Shown here: piece after piece, positions 1 through 10,990 of the stretch
Layout: the number at the start of each line of letters is the position of its first letter
How positions within the stretch are numbered: position 1 is the stretch's first letter
NCBI GenBank assembly: GCA_964034945.1
Contig: OZ035961.1
Location: forward strand, 74,340,188-74,404,187
Source of the DNA: Chrysopilus asiliformis
Taxonomy: Eukaryota; Arthropoda; Insecta; Diptera; Rhagionidae
Reading direction: 5' to 3'
DNA length: 64,000 nt
Translations under genes and position numbers: made by a program
The notes under the pieces: generated by a model
What the model was told of the DNA's origin: nothing
The model's database searches: none
The model's input: only the letters and a program-made list of their open reading frames with translations

Positions 1-2
1 GT

Positions 3-728
3 CTGTTCGTTGCCTGTGCGACTTATGGAGCACCTGTACTCCATGAGTGTGTGAGCACGGTCAAAGGCCGTGCCCTGATGAATGCGGTCCAGCGTGTTAT
101 TCTGTATGCCTGCATACCGGTGTGTCGCACTGTGTCGACGGCTGTTATGCAGGTGCTCATGGGTGTGCCTCCTCTGGATCTGGAGGTCATACGTCGCAGT
201 ATGGCCTTCAGAATCCGGAGGGGTTTACCCCTGGGTGCCGGTGACTGGTTTTCGAGCAGTGCAATTCGAGGTATAGATCGAGTGCGTGTTAGTAGCATGC
301 TGGATGAATGTATGTTCTCTATCTGGCAGAGTAGATGGAGTGAATGTGAGAACGGCCGTGTGACGTATGAATTTTTGAAGAATGTCCGGTCTGCTGGGGA
401 TAGCCTTGACTTAGATTTCTGTCTGGGTCTGGGCTTCCTTATCACCGGGCATGGTAGTATGAATGCGTTCTTGTATGATAGAGGACTCTCCGATGTGGCA
501 AGCTGTGCTTTGTGCGGTGCGCCACAGGAGAGTTGGTCACACATTCTGCGTGAGTGTACCGTTTATTCGGACCTACGCAGGAGGTGTGGCCTCAGTACGA
601 TTAGCGGCGAAAGTGATCTGACCGTATGTCTGCGAGGGGATAACTTTGCTCGTATGAATGTGTATGGCCGAATGGTGTTTGAACGTAGGAAGCAGTTGCT
701 CATGGGTGTTGGGCTTGCGGGATCTTGA
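3..728 (+). pseudogene. R1-like LINE ORF2, C-terminal part
   Basis: An open frame runs from the window edge to a stop at 726-728, so the start lies outside the window. The protein matches the region after the reverse transcriptase in R1-clade non-LTR retrotransposons: a CRTVSTAVMQVLMGVPPLDL segment near residue 40, then a CCHC-type motif (CALC, later H and C) around residues 165-185. In intact elements this tail follows the endonuclease and RT domains of the ORF2 polyprotein, which nicks target DNA and copies the RNA. No frameshift is seen here. R1 clade is the best fit; a neighbouring I-group clade is possible. Confidence 0.75.
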
Positions 729-1719
729 TCCGGCTGTCTAGCGGCATGTTGTGTTGTTTTCGTCCTTGTCCTGTCTTGTACTGTCCAGTACAGTCCTGTA
801 CAGTCCGCATGTTGTGTAGTTCAATGTGTTGTTTTTTGTACGCAGGGGGGTGGTACTTTGTACCATCACCGGGTGAAAGACTAAGGTCGATTCCGGTGAA
901 GCATTTGGGGAGTCCCTACCCCACGTACCCGAAGAGGAGGGTGACCAGTCCCGCGTTCTACAAGGAACAGTACTGGTAGTATCTCATTGAGGTACGAGCC
1001 TGACCAGAGGTAACATTGTTAATCTGATACCACGGGAGTCGGGGAGCCCATGGAATTAACATATTTTTCCACCCCCGACAATGGAGAGGCCCCTTGGGGA
1101 GCAAACGTGGTGGCTGTGGTTTAACACCCAAATGCGGGTAGAATCCTTCTGGGTTCGACGTGGAGTTGCGTTTTACAACCGGGTGCCGGGACCCATAGAA
1201 CGGCAGAGATTTAGATAGGTATCGCATCCAGCAGTATGATTGCTGGGCTTGTGACCAGCATAAACTGCTACTTCCATGCTTGCATGGAAGGGCGTTGATT
1301 GTCGTCCTTTTACAATCCGTGTCTGTGGAAGACCGTGGATTTAAGCCCCCGTGGCAAGTACCCACGTTAAACACTTCGACATTATCTGTCCCTATCTACT
1401 CACTTCCATCGTGGCATTAGCAGCGTACGGACGTGTTTTTGAATAGCTCTTGCAAGCAATAGTTTGTTTTTCTTTTGTGATTCACATATTTTTCGACATC
1501 GGCTTTGTTCATTGATATTCTATTGTGTATTTTTGGTTTCGACTTCGGCTGGTTTTGTGGACAAACCGTTTTGTGCTACGGTACTTTTGTGCACGTGCAC
1601 TTACAATAGTGACGCTGTTCTAATGCAGTGACTTTAGGGTGAGTGCACCTATCTCATTGTATATTGTCTGTTGGTGTTGGTTTGTATTTAAACTTACCAA
1701 AGTAGTTTGTGGTGGTGGT
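729..1719 (+). mobile_element. R1-like LINE 3' UTR and following 5' leader
   Basis: No coding content is convincing. The GC-richer 3' UTR of the upstream LINE fills roughly 729-1400. The sequence then leads without a visible poly(A) tail into the leader of the next R1-like ORF1. The boundary cannot be placed exactly. The minus-strand open frame at 958-1374 resembles nothing and looks like chance. Confidence 0.5.
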
Positions 1720-3014
1720 ATGCCACCTAAAAAGATAAGTGGGGAGGGCAAGCCGGTGAGTGGGAGCTTGTCTGATTCCCCGAGGAGAAGGGTGAGGAAG
1801 AAGGCTGTCTATCCAAGCGTTACTGGGGACAGCGAGGTGCCGATGAGCACCACCGACGAAGAAATTGAGGAGAGGGTTGACCTCAGCAGTAAGCTGCGGT
1901 CAATGAAGGCTGCATCAGAGGAGCGCCGGGGAAGTGGCTCCTCTATAGTAGCACAATTGCAAGAAAGCGGTGTGAGTGGGGCCAGCGCGGTGGAATCTGG
2001 CGAACCGTCTTTGGGTCGAAAGACCAGTGTAGAGAAAGGGGCAATTGCCGTAGTGGGGGCTAAAGTGGCCAGGGTGGCAATCGAAAAATTTAAGACCCCG
2101 ATTGAGAAGCCGAAGCCGAAGGCGGCTAGGAAGATTGCGGAGCCTCTTATCGAAACAGAAGCTGTGTTGGAGGAGATGAAGCGTTTGGGCTGTCGGCTTG
2201 ACCAAGTTATGTTCGAGAATGGCGCCCAACCAATGTTGATGGCAGCAATTCATGAAATTGCTGCCGAATATACCGTGGTCATCGGTCGTCTCATGGCTAA
2301 AACTGAGCGGCTACAAGGTAGGCTGGAAGCTACTGGTAGAGCCACTGCGTCGGTGCCCGAAGGTGGAATAAAGTCCGCCCAGAGGGTTGAGCCGCGCTCG
2401 TTTGCCAGTGTAGCGGCGATGAATGGGTGTCCCGTGGCGGTCACCCAGGCCGTTAGGCCCAAGCCGGTGGAGACGTGGTCGGTTGTGGTGAAGAGTAGGA
2501 AACCTGAAGTTTCAGCCAAAGAGCTGGCTGCGAAAGTGGTGAAGGAGGTAGGGCCGACTTTGGGTGTAAGGGTGCATGGGGTAAATCCTCTTAAATCCGG
2601 GGCGGTAGCCATTAGGGTGCCCTCGGAGAAGGAGAGGAAGAAGGTGGTGGAGAACGTAAAGTTCAATGAGTGTGGTCTGGATGTGACCGTTAAGGACAAG
2701 TTGGGGCCTCGAGCCATCATTTACGATGTAGATTGCTCGATCAGCACGGATGACTTGATGGCGGACATCAGGCCCAACCACTTCGGTTAGATGCCCCTAG
2801 AGAAATTCTCAAAGGGCATCCGGATAATTAGACGCCCCATTAGGCAGGGTTTGGACGCTAAGTCCAATGTGATTTTGGAGGGCATTGCAGAGATTGTCGA
2901 ATGCCTCCTTTTGTAGCAATGCCGTGCACTGCCGAAATTGCGACATCCGAGGCCTTCCGGCCGGTCACCCGTATGCCCAGTGTATGCGGCTCTGGCCGCC
3001 CGGATGCACACTAG
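1720..3014 (+). pseudogene. R1-like LINE ORF1 (gag-like), broken
   Basis: The frame opens at the ATG at 1720 (MPPKKISGEGKP) and runs to a stop at 2788-2790, 356 residues. An upstream extension to 1639 would need GTG, so I reject it. The N-terminal half is rich in K, R, S and E. Near residues 220-250 is the SFASVAAMNG / WSVVVKSRK segment, followed by the RNA-binding region common to R1/I ORF1 proteins. Past the stop, another frame carries the degraded zinc-knuckle region, including CRNCDIRGLPAGHPYAQC near 2935-2990. ORF1 proteins coat the element RNA. A nonsense or frameshift change at about 2785 and another near 2915 separate the knuckles from the rest, so this copy is dead. Confidence 0.75.
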
Positions 3015-3023
3015 ACATTAATT

Positions 3024-3090
3024 ATGGTAGTTAGAGTTCTACAACTAAACTGCCAGGGTTCTGCTTCAGTAATGCATGAGCTGGGTGTGA
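3024..3090 (+). pseudogene. R1-like LINE ORF2 start, truncated
   Basis: An ATG ten bases after the ORF1 remnant begins MVVRVLQLNCQGSASVMHEL, the usual first residues of an APE-type endonuclease in R1-clade ORF2 (the LNCQ asparagine belongs to the catalytic fold). Homology stops after about 22 residues and the frame becomes unrelated. This is an internal truncation: only the 5' end of this LINE copy is present. Confidence 0.65.
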
Positions 3091-3479
3091 GTGTGGTGTG
3101 TGAATATATGTGTGAGTGTGAAACGAGTTTTGCTCTTTCACAGAAGGCTTTTTCTGTTCAAGGACTCCCCTCTTGAATGCGCGCTGTTGCACCCGATGGG
3201 CAGATTCAAAGTATGAAGATGAAAAGCTTGACGAGTGAATGGGATGTTTGTGATAGCGTCTGCAAGACTTTCCGTTATCCTTACATGAACGAAATATTGA
3301 GAATATTATATTGTACGCAAGGTGGCAAAAATTGATCCTCCTATGTTGCATCGTTGCGAAAATATAAGCTTCCAATTATTTAAAGAAAAAGTTACTATTA
3401 TAATATAATCTGAAGCCACAAAACAAATTAATAGAGATTGTATAAAAAAGCCTTATATAACCGATAACGAATATTATTA
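3091..3479. other. Noncoding, nothing recognised
   Basis: AT-rich DNA between the truncated LINE and the 211-bp duplication. It begins with a short GTGAGTGTG-type stretch. I see no conserved protein, RNA or terminal repeat. Confidence 0.6.
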
Positions 3480-3901
3480 GGAATATGTATGCTAAAAATC
3501 AAGTTAATCTGATGAATATCACCACTATTCAAAAACTAGAAGCATTGCAAACTCCTTTAATTTTAGTTTTGCATTTTTGAAGTAAAATACCACAAAAACG
3601 AAAAAATCGTAATTATTCCTTTAACCGTAAACCTTATGTTACAATTTTATTTGGTTCAATCACGCTAAGAAAAGTACGTCCTCACTTGTCGGAATATGTA
3701 TGCTAAAAATCAAGTTAATCTGATGAATATCACCACTATTCAAAAACTAGAAGCATTGCAAACTCCTTTAATTTTAGTTTTGCGTTTTTGAAGTAAAATA
3801 CCACAAAAACGAAAAAATCGTAATTATTCCTTTAACCGTAAACCTTATGTTACAATTTTATTTGGTTCAATTACGCTAAGAAAAGTACGTCCTCACTTGT
3901 C
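3480..3901. repeat. 211-bp tandem duplication
   Basis: Two head-to-tail copies, 3480-3690 and 3691-3901, each start GGAATATGTATGCTAAAAAT and end CTCACTTGTC. They differ at very few positions (for example CAT/CGT near the middle, and TCACGC/TTACGC). The high identity suggests a recent duplication. No coding potential. Confidence 0.9.
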
Positions 3902-4428
3902 GGCGATCTGATACGAACAAAAAAGAGCCGTACTGTCCCTCGGTACGTAATAATAATGTTTGGGAAAAGTTGTTAGGAAGACCCTTTTTTGAAAAGTCCT
4001 TAGAAAGATCCTTTTTTAAAAATTCTTAGGAAGACCCTTTTTTAAGTTTGACAACAAAAATTCCAATTCCGAAATTTCGTTTTTTACAAACTTTTATTTA
4101 GTTTCACTTATTAGCTGGTTCCCATCCACCAGTTGAGTGCAATCTAAATCTTTTTTTATCCCCACCAGGTTGTGTGTTTGTTTGTTCTTCCCTCACAACT
4201 TTTCATTCAGTCAACCGATTTCGGTTCTGTTTTTGCATACTGGAATTTAAGAACTGAAAGCTTCGTTGCAAAGAAATCACTATTCTCTTTCACTTTAAAC
4301 CCCCTCTCCTTATATCTTTTAATCCAATGAACCAATTTCGATCCCGTTTTCGCTAGTGGGTTGGAAATAACGAAACGAATGTTTCAGTATGTAACAATTC
4401 ACCCGTCCCTGCAAACTTTAACCCCTCT
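3902..4428. other. AT-rich noncoding with short degenerate repeats
   Basis: Between about 3966 and 4045 a TTAGGAAGACCCTTTTTT-like word occurs three times in degraded form. The rest shows no recognisable feature. Confidence 0.5.
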
Positions 4429-5072
4429 CCATGTATGGTGAAACCAAAGGATATATTAAATTTGCCTTACCGTTTGTAACGCCAAGATCCCGTCATTACA
4501 CACAAAAATGAATTACATCAGTGTATTTAGAATAATAAAACATAACAAAAGCTTTAATTGCCAATCTGGCAATTGTTGAAAACCCATATGGTGATTTAAA
4601 TGAACAGCGAACAGTTGTATAAAAATTCCACTTTGAAATCAAACTTTCCAATAGAATTTTTTAAAATTTATTCCAATCCGATTTTGATGTATGGGAGTTT
4701 TATGTAGAATCATATTCTAAATAACTTTTGTTCGTGCACTTTTTTGATAAGATGCACCGTTTTTGAGATATTGGCAAATATCGTTTTCGTTCGTATGGGG
4801 GGTGCCCCCCCTAATGGTCCATTTTTGTCCATTAACGAGCTTAGCCTCGCATTTTGCGAAAAACGGATCTGCACAAAATTTCAAGTCAACCAATCCGTGC
4901 GCTCGCAATCCGCGCCACAGACAGACGGACAGACGGACGGACATGCAAAAATCAATTTTTTTTATCATTCTAAACACACTGGTGTAATTCATTTTTGTGT
5001 GTGATGACGGGATCTTGGCGTTACAAACGGTAAGGCAGAGTTAATATACCCTTTGGTTTGACCATATGGGTA
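4429..5072 (-). mobile_element. Family A element ((GTCY)n, mini-me/DINE-1-like) with inverted heads
   Basis: A plus-strand family A head (TATGGTGAAACC... to about 4535) is joined to a nearly complete minus-strand copy (about 4540-5072). Outer ends are therefore inverted repeats of about 100 bp, including TTACCGTTTGTAACGCCAAG and its complement. The minus copy contains the family's 10-bp palindromic arms TAATTGCCAA/TGGCAATTGT near 4556 and a short CAGACAGACGGACAG core near 4917. The (GTCY)n core and hairpin tail recall fly mini-me/DINE-1 Helitron-type elements; that assignment is inference. The small ORFs inside carry no domain. Confidence 0.7.
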
Positions 5073-5391
5073 TAAAAAGTAAAGTGGACACATCTACAGA
5101 TAGAGCTTTCATTTAAAAAAAGAATAATCAAAATCGATTTTAGGCTGGAGCTGTGTCGAAAGAAATACATACAAAATCGCTTTGCCTTTTAAATATATAT
5201 ATTCGTGATCAGCGACCCCGAAAACCCCCTAATGACATTTTTTCCCGCAACACGTTTATTTTCTTAAAGTTATTTCTTGCATTTGCATTATCCTTACAGG
5301 ACGTTCCGTTTTGAATTTTTAAAATCTAACACCGGATGCGTGATCAGCGACCCCAAAAATCCCCGAGTGATACTTTTCAGCGTCTTATTTA

Positions 5392-5547
5392 CCCCCTTAG
5401 CGCTAAAATCTCGTCTTAGTGAGCGCCTACGCGATGGTTGGGACATATTCTGAAAGTTTCAAGTCTTTCCCCCCTTAGCGCTAAAATCTCGTCTTAGTGA
5501 GCGCCTACGCGATGGTTGGGACATATTCTGAAAGTTTCAAACGGATA
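5392..5547. repeat. 78-bp tandem duplication in left arm
   Basis: The segment CCCCCTTAGCGCTAAAATCT through TTCTGAAAGTTTCAA occurs twice in direct orientation with a period of 78 bp. The right arm (6740-6815) holds only one copy, so the duplication arose after the inverted structure formed, or was lost from the other arm. Confidence 0.8.
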
Positions 5548-5649
5548 TGTCCGTTTTACTTTTTTTTCAATTTTTAATAATACTTTATTAGTGATTTGCC
5601 TTTCAAAATTATAAACATGCCGCTAACTAAGTCTTCAATGTTAACACGA

Positions 5650-5732
5650 CATTCCATACTGTCTGATCAGTGCAGTGAGTTAGAAGTCGGACTACCATGC
5701 GCCAGGCACCGGGTTCAATTCTTATCGGTGAC
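5650..5732 (+). repeat. tRNA-like SINE module 1 in element X
   Basis: A tRNA-like stretch reads TGATCAGTGCAGTGAGTTAG (A-box-like), then CATGCGCCAGGCACC, then GGGTTCAATTC (B-box-like), then GGTGACAAAAT and a T-rich tail. Spacing between the boxes fits an RNA polymerase III internal promoter. The stems pair poorly, so this is not a functional tRNA. A copy lies on the minus strand at 36690-36790. Relation to a tRNA-derived SINE is inference. Confidence 0.6.
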
Positions 5733-5837
5733 AAAATTCTTTTTTTTTTCTTTTCAATTTTTTTTGTTGATTTATTTCCTTTTTTTAATATTTTATTACT
5801 TAATTTATCATTTTTACTCCTGACTAAGTGTTAAACA

Positions 5838-5882
5838 ACAATGCGCCAGATGTGCGGGTTCGATTCCGAGTGGTGACAAAAT
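5838..5882 (+). repeat. tRNA-like module 2 (3' half)
   Basis: ATGCGCCAGATGTGCGG is followed by GGTTCGATTCC, a perfect tRNA B-box, and GAGTGGTGACAAAAT. Only the 3' half of a tRNA is represented. Its counterpart lies on the minus strand at about 34484-34540. Confidence 0.6.
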
Positions 5883-5989
5883 GTTTTTTTTAAATTTTTT
5901 TTTGACCTTAAATTACTTATTTTATTTATATTATACTTCTTTGGATGGGTAAAATCTTATGAGCTCGCGTCACCGACATGCTAATTTAA

Positions 5990-6330
5990 CAGCTTAAGAA
6001 TGCTGATTTGTTTTCATTTGATTTTTTTATACAGAAAAAATCAATTTTTTTTTGGAAAACATACAGCAAAATAAAATGAGACAGAAAAATTCTGAACAGC
6101 ACGTGACTTTGTTATACAGCAAAAAATCGATTTGTTTTTTTTTTTTTTTGGAAAATATACAGCAAAATAAAATGAGACAGAAATTTTTTTTTGGGAAATT
6201 ATATACAGCAAAATAAAATTACACAGAAAATTTCTGAATAGCACGTGGCATTCTTATACAGAAAGAATTAAATATCTCTAGCTATTTGTTGTATAAGAAA
6301 ATCATGTGCTGCTCAGGAATTCAAACCTTA
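5990..6330. repeat. AT-rich short repeats in X loop
   Basis: The phrase TACAGCAAAATAAAAT recurs three times at roughly 60-110 bp spacing with poly(T) runs between. CAGCACGTGAC, TAGCACGTGGCAT and an inverted TCATGTGCTGCT flank them. No protein. The homologous minus-strand stretch at about 34200-34340 is shorter, so copy number differs between the two X elements. Confidence 0.65.
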
Positions 6331-6544
6331 ATATGCATATTGACTTTTATTTGACATTTACTGCTTATTAGCATATATTTTCAAAATTTCAGGTTAAAAA
6401 ATATATAGGCATAAATACACGACAAAATTACCTTACATATATTATTGTTTTCACTTCTGTTGGCAGTCCCCAATGACTGCCTGTTTTTTATTACTTAATT
6501 TATCTTTAAAATTTATATTCTTACTACTGAATAAGTGTAAACTA

Positions 6545-6587
6545 CATCGCGCCAGGTACGGGTTCAATTCTGAGCGGTGGCAAAATA
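6545..6587 (+). repeat. tRNA-like module 3 (3' half)
   Basis: CGCGCCAGGTACGGGTTCAA with TTCTGAGCGGTGGCAAAAT repeats the 3' half pattern of modules 1 and 2 with a B-box-like GGTTCAATTC. The counterpart on the minus strand is at about 33909-33960. Three related modules in a single element suggest tandem acquisition or duplication of one tRNA-derived unit. Confidence 0.55.
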
Positions 6588-7131
6588 TTTTTATTTAATT
6601 TTTTTTTTGTTGAAATTGAGTTTTTTAAACGCAAAATTAAAAATATCTGTTACGCATCGTCTTTTATTGGAAAAAGTGAAAACCATCTTCTCTATATATA
6701 AAATCGTTTAACCTGACGCCCAGCCCAAACCCCTGAAGATAGAGACTTGAAACTTTCAGAATATGTCCCAACCATCGCGTAGGCGCTCACTAAGACGAGA
6801 TTTTAGCGCTAAGGGGGTAAATAAGACGCTGAAAAGTATCACTCGGGGATTTTTGGGGTCGCTGATCACGCATCCGGTGTTAGATTTTAAAAATTCAAAA
6901 CGGAACGTCCTGTAAGGATAATGCAAATGCAAGAAATAACTTTAAGAAAATAAACGTGTTGCGGGAAAAAATGTCATTAGGGGGTTTTCGGGGTCGCTGA
7001 TCACGAATATATATATTTAAAAGGCAAAGCGATTTTGTATGTATTTCTTTCGACACAGCTCCAGCCTAAAATCGATTTTGATTATTCTTTTTTTAAATGA
7101 AAGCTCTATCTGTAGATGTGTCCACTTTACT

Positions 7132-7670
7132 TTTTATACCCGTATGGTGAAACCAAAGGGTATATTAACTCTGCCTTACCGTTTGTAACGCCAAGATCCC
7201 GTCATCACACACAAAAATGAATTACACCAGTGTGTTTAGAATGATAAAAAAAATTGATTTTTGCATGTCCGTCCGTCTGTCCGTCTGTCTGTGGCGCGGA
7301 TTGCGAGCGCACGGATTGGTTGACTTGAAATTTTGTGCAGATCCGTTTTTCGCAAAATGCGAGGCTAAGCTCGTTAATGGACAAAAATGGATCATTAGGG
7401 GGTACCCCCCATACGAACGAAAACGTTTTTTGCGAATATCTCAAAAACGGCGCATCTTATCAAAAAAGTCCAAGAACAAAAGTTATTTAGGATATGATCC
7501 TAAATAAAACTCCCATACATCAAAATCCTATTGGAACAAATTTTAAAAAATCTTATTGGAAAGTTTGACTTCAAACTGGAATTTTGATACAACTGTTCCA
7601 ATTTTGATAGGAATATCACTATACGAGTTTCTAATAATTGCCAGACTGGCAATTATAGGTTTTGTTATGC
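7132..7670 (+). mobile_element. Family A unit inside X
   Basis: A plus-strand copy starts TATACCCGTATGGTGAAACC, passes TTACCGTTTGTAACGCCAAG, a short GTCCGTCTGTCC core (7266-7290), and ends with the palindrome TAATTGCCAG/CTGGCAATTA near 7640 and TTTTGTTATG. It is the best preserved single copy apart from the short core. Confidence 0.7.
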
Positions 7671-8524
7671 TTAAAATTTATGTTTGTCCGTCTGTCTGTA
7701 TGTCGGTCGGTATTTCTGTCTGTTTGACTGAATTTTTGTTCCGGCATCACGTAAAAGCGGCGCGGCCGATTTTGATCAAACTTTGCAGACAGGTACAGTT
7801 ATTGACAGAATAAAGGATATGATTATTTTTGATGTCAATCCCCGTTTCTTCTGATATCTCTTACTCAAGGGTGTCGGATCCAGTTTAATAGCAACCCCTT
7901 TCCCTCTCTTGAAACCTCTTTATGGGCTTAAGGGTTTCAGATCCGGTTTTCACCATGAGAGAGGTCAGCCCGCAGGAAAAATTTTTGCTCTCTAATATCT
8001 ACCCCTCTTTTTTATGTATAGCTAACGATGGTATCTTTTTTCGGACAAAAAACAGTATATTTCACCTAAAAATTTACAAAAGCAGTAAATCGATTTGAAA
8101 AAACAGTATTTTTCGCAGTATAAATTTTATTCAATGAAAATTTGTGTCTTTGCTTTTAATTTCGACATTTTTATTCTTTTAAATTAACAATGGAAAGCAA
8201 AATCAAAGTAACGCGTTCTGAAGAAGGATGAATAATGACAAGACAGTAATCGATGGGGAAAGGAAGAAGCGAATCTATATGACATGTTGCCATCAATACT
8301 TCGCTGTTCGTCGTTTGAATGTATTTACACTTGGCATGTATTGCCACTGGGGCGCAGCCCCTAGTACTTTATTATACTACGTATAAGAAAGTAAAAAGGG
8401 AACATGCACTAAACCGATTTTGAAGCATTTGTTTGCTAAATATAGCTTACATATATGGGAAAGTCATAGACTAGTTGCGGTTCAGGTCCCCATGAAGAGT
8501 TTCATTTGGTATTATTATCTCGTT

Positions 8525-9484
8525 ACATATTATATTGAAACTGAAAACTAAAAAAAATTGAACTTTAATTATTGTTTATTTACCACAAAGTAATTCAGTG
8601 CAGATTCCATAAAAACAGCTTCTGTAAAAAAAAATTAAGAAAACTTAACAAATAGAAAATACAAATGAAAACACAAAAAAACCAAAATAGTGATTCGTAA
8701 GTTAAAATATCAGTTGTGGTCAACACAAAACTTTCTTCTACAAAAACTACGACCCTGTGCAATTTACGCTAGAGCCCTGTCACGTTGTCAACCCAATACA
8801 ACCTCCCAATAAATTGTTGGTTTATTCAAAAATATAAAAAACGTACAAAATTTGAGATAACTTGAGAACGGTAAAAGATATCAATTTACGGTAAATGGCA
8901 AAAATGTAGAAAATGTTAACATCTTTAATTATTCTTTTAACTGATTTGTCGAAAAACCGTTAGTTTGCAAATTATTCGCAAAAATATGATTTTTTACATA
9001 TTAATGAAAATATCTCAATAACGGTAAAAGATAACGGATAACGGTAAAAGACAAAATTGTGGAGAATGCCATTCTCATTAATTCACTTCATACATTCAGT
9101 TAGCAAAAACCCGTTAGTTTTCGAGATAATCGCAAAAAACTGTTTTTTTGGAAATAACGGTTTATCTCGATAACAGGTGGAGATATCGAGTTATAGCTAA
9201 AGACAAAAGTGTGGGAAATTTTATTTTCTCCAAGTTTTGTCATACTTAAGGCCACTAAAAAACGCGTAGTTTGAGAGTAAATCGAGAAAAACGAAATTGC
9301 GATTTTTGAAAAACCGCCATTTTGGATACTTCCGGTTAACGGATTTCCACCAAAAGTTGATAGGATCGCCCCATTTCAGGACCCAACATGCCTATAAAAT
9401 TTCATGGCGCTAGCTCTATTAGTTTTTGAGAAATCTTGTACACAGACTGACAGACTGACAGACAGACTGACAGACTGACAGACT

Positions 9485-9515
<31 letters not shown>

Positions 9516-10990
9516 TGACAGACTGACAGACTGACAGACTGACAGACTGACAGACTGACAGACTGACAGACTGACAGACTGACAGACTGACAGACTGACA
9601 GACTGACAGACTGACAGACTGACAGACTGACAGACTGACAGACTGACAGACTGACAGACTGACAGACTGACAGACTGACAGACTGACAGACTGACAGACT
9701 GACAGACTGACAGACTGACAGACTGACAGACTGACAGACTGACAGACTGACAGACTGACAGACTGACAGACTGACAGACTGACAGACTGACAGACTGACA
9801 GACTGACAGACTGACAGACTGACAGACTGACAGACTGACAGACTGACAGACTGACAGACTGACAGACTGACAGACTGACAGACTGACAGACTGACAGACT
9901 GACAGACTGACAGACTGACAGACTGACAGACTGACAGACTGACAGACTGACAGACTGACAGACTGACAGACTGACAGACTGACAGACTGACAGACTGACA
10001 GACTGACAGACTGACAGACTGACAGACTGACAGACTGACAGACTGACAGACTGACAGACTGACAGACTGACAGACTGACAGACTGACAGACTGACAGACT
10101 GACAGACTGACAGACTGACAGACTGACAGACTGACAGACTGACAGACTGACAGACTGACAGACTGACAGACTGACAGACTGACAGACTGACAGACTGACA
10201 GACTGACAGACTGAAAGACTGACAGACTGACAGACTGACAGACTGACAGACTGACAGACTGACAGACTGACAGACTGACAGACTGACAGACTGACAGACT
10301 GACAGACTGACAGACTGACAGACTGACAGACTGACAGACTGACAGACTGACAGACTGACAGACTGACAGACTGACAGACTGACAGACTGACAGACTGACA
10401 GACTGACAGACTGACAGACTGACAGACTGACAGACTGACAGACTGACAGACTGACAGACTGACAGACTGACAGACTGACAGACTGACAGACTGAGAGACT
10501 GACAGACTGACAGACTGACAGACTGACAGACTGACAGACTGACAGACTGACAGACTGACAGACTGACAGACTGACAGACTGACAGACTGACAGACTGACA
10601 GACTGAAAGACTGACAGACTGACAGACTGACAGACTGACAGACTGACAGACTGACAGACTGACAGACTGACAGACTGACAGACTGACAGACTGACAGACT
10701 GACAGACTGACAGACTGACAGACTGACAGACTGACAGACTGACAGACTGACAGACTGACAGACTGACAGACTGACAGACTGACAGACTGACAGACTGACA
10801 GACTGACAGACTGACAGACTGACAGACTGACAGACTGACAGACTGACAGACAGAAAGACATTTTTTTAATACGACTCCAATCGACTCAGGAGTGATCGGG
10901 AAATGTTTTTTAGGCAAAATTAAGAGGTCGAAATTTTTCATGAATACAATACTTTATTATACTCCGTAGAAGAAAGTAAAAATCAATAAA
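8525..10990 (+). mobile_element. Family B repeat with giant 8-bp array
   Basis: Flanking sequence (8525-9440 and 10856-10990) matches, in reverse complement, the stretch 28500-29405, and the left part also matches 45545-45930. Landmarks are ACAAAACTTTCTTC, AACGGTAAAAGATA and TTTCATGGCGCTAG before the array and TCGACTCAGGAGTGATCGGG after it. The element ends at TATTATACTCCGTAGAAG. No terminal inverted repeat or coding domain is evident. A (GTCN)-type core places it near the fly mini-me/DINE-1 type; this is inference. Confidence 0.6.
9441..10855. repeat. (CAGACTGA)n array, ~175 units
   Basis: About 1.4 kb of an 8-bp unit, nearly perfect, with a few single-base variants (GAAAGACT near 10213 and 10605, GAGAGACT near 10495) and a GACA-only stretch at 9480-9515. 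Because three units are 24 bases, all three minus frames stay open and give long SVCQSVSL proteins. These are artefacts, not genes. Confidence 0.97.

Larger units (their letters stand above)
4611..7597. repeat. Large imperfect inverted repeat, ~0.9 kb arms
   Basis: Sequence 4611-5540 recurs as its reverse complement at about 6725-7597. Both arms hold, in mirror order, a family A segment and the block CTGTAGATGTGTCCAC, CGCTGATCACG and TTAGCGCTAA. The ~1.2 kb loop contains three tRNA-like modules and AT-rich repeats. Arms differ by scattered substitutions. The right arm belongs to Helitron-like element X; the left arm appears to be an added inverted copy of its central part. Transcribed or single-stranded, this region could fold into a long hairpin. 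Confidence 0.85.
5548..8364 (+). mobile_element. Helitron-like element X, copy 1
   Basis: The 3' end has Helitron hallmarks: the hairpin GGGGCGCAGCCCC followed at once by CTAG (8361-8364) and a flanking T. Homology with the inverted copy at 31987-36993 covers about 5548-8340, including the tRNA-like modules, a TCTCTATATATAAAATCG block, a family A unit (7132-7670) and a GC-richer 3' segment. In the other copy the 5' terminus is TCTATATATTTAAAAGG; here the 5' end is replaced by the inverted arm. No helicase or Rep protein is encoded, so it is non-autonomous. Open frames inside (7217-7507, 7556-7813) are chance. Confidence 0.65.

Noticed and set aside
958..1374. 138-residue minus-strand protein
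   Set aside because: Antisense of the R1-like 3' UTR; no family resemblance.
1639..1719. N-terminal extension of the R1-like ORF1
   Set aside because: Would start at GTG in a eukaryote; the ATG at 1720 fits the family.
5650..5732. Functional tRNA gene
   Set aside because: Promoter boxes are tRNA-like but the acceptor and anticodon stems do not pair.
9441..10855. CRISPR-like or centromeric satellite
   Set aside because: 8-bp unit without spacers, inside a dispersed repeat.
9376..10941. 521- and 480-residue SVCQSVSL proteins on the minus strand
   Set aside because: Pure translation of an 8-bp tandem repeat; no frame of a 24-base period can hit a stop. Not a gene.
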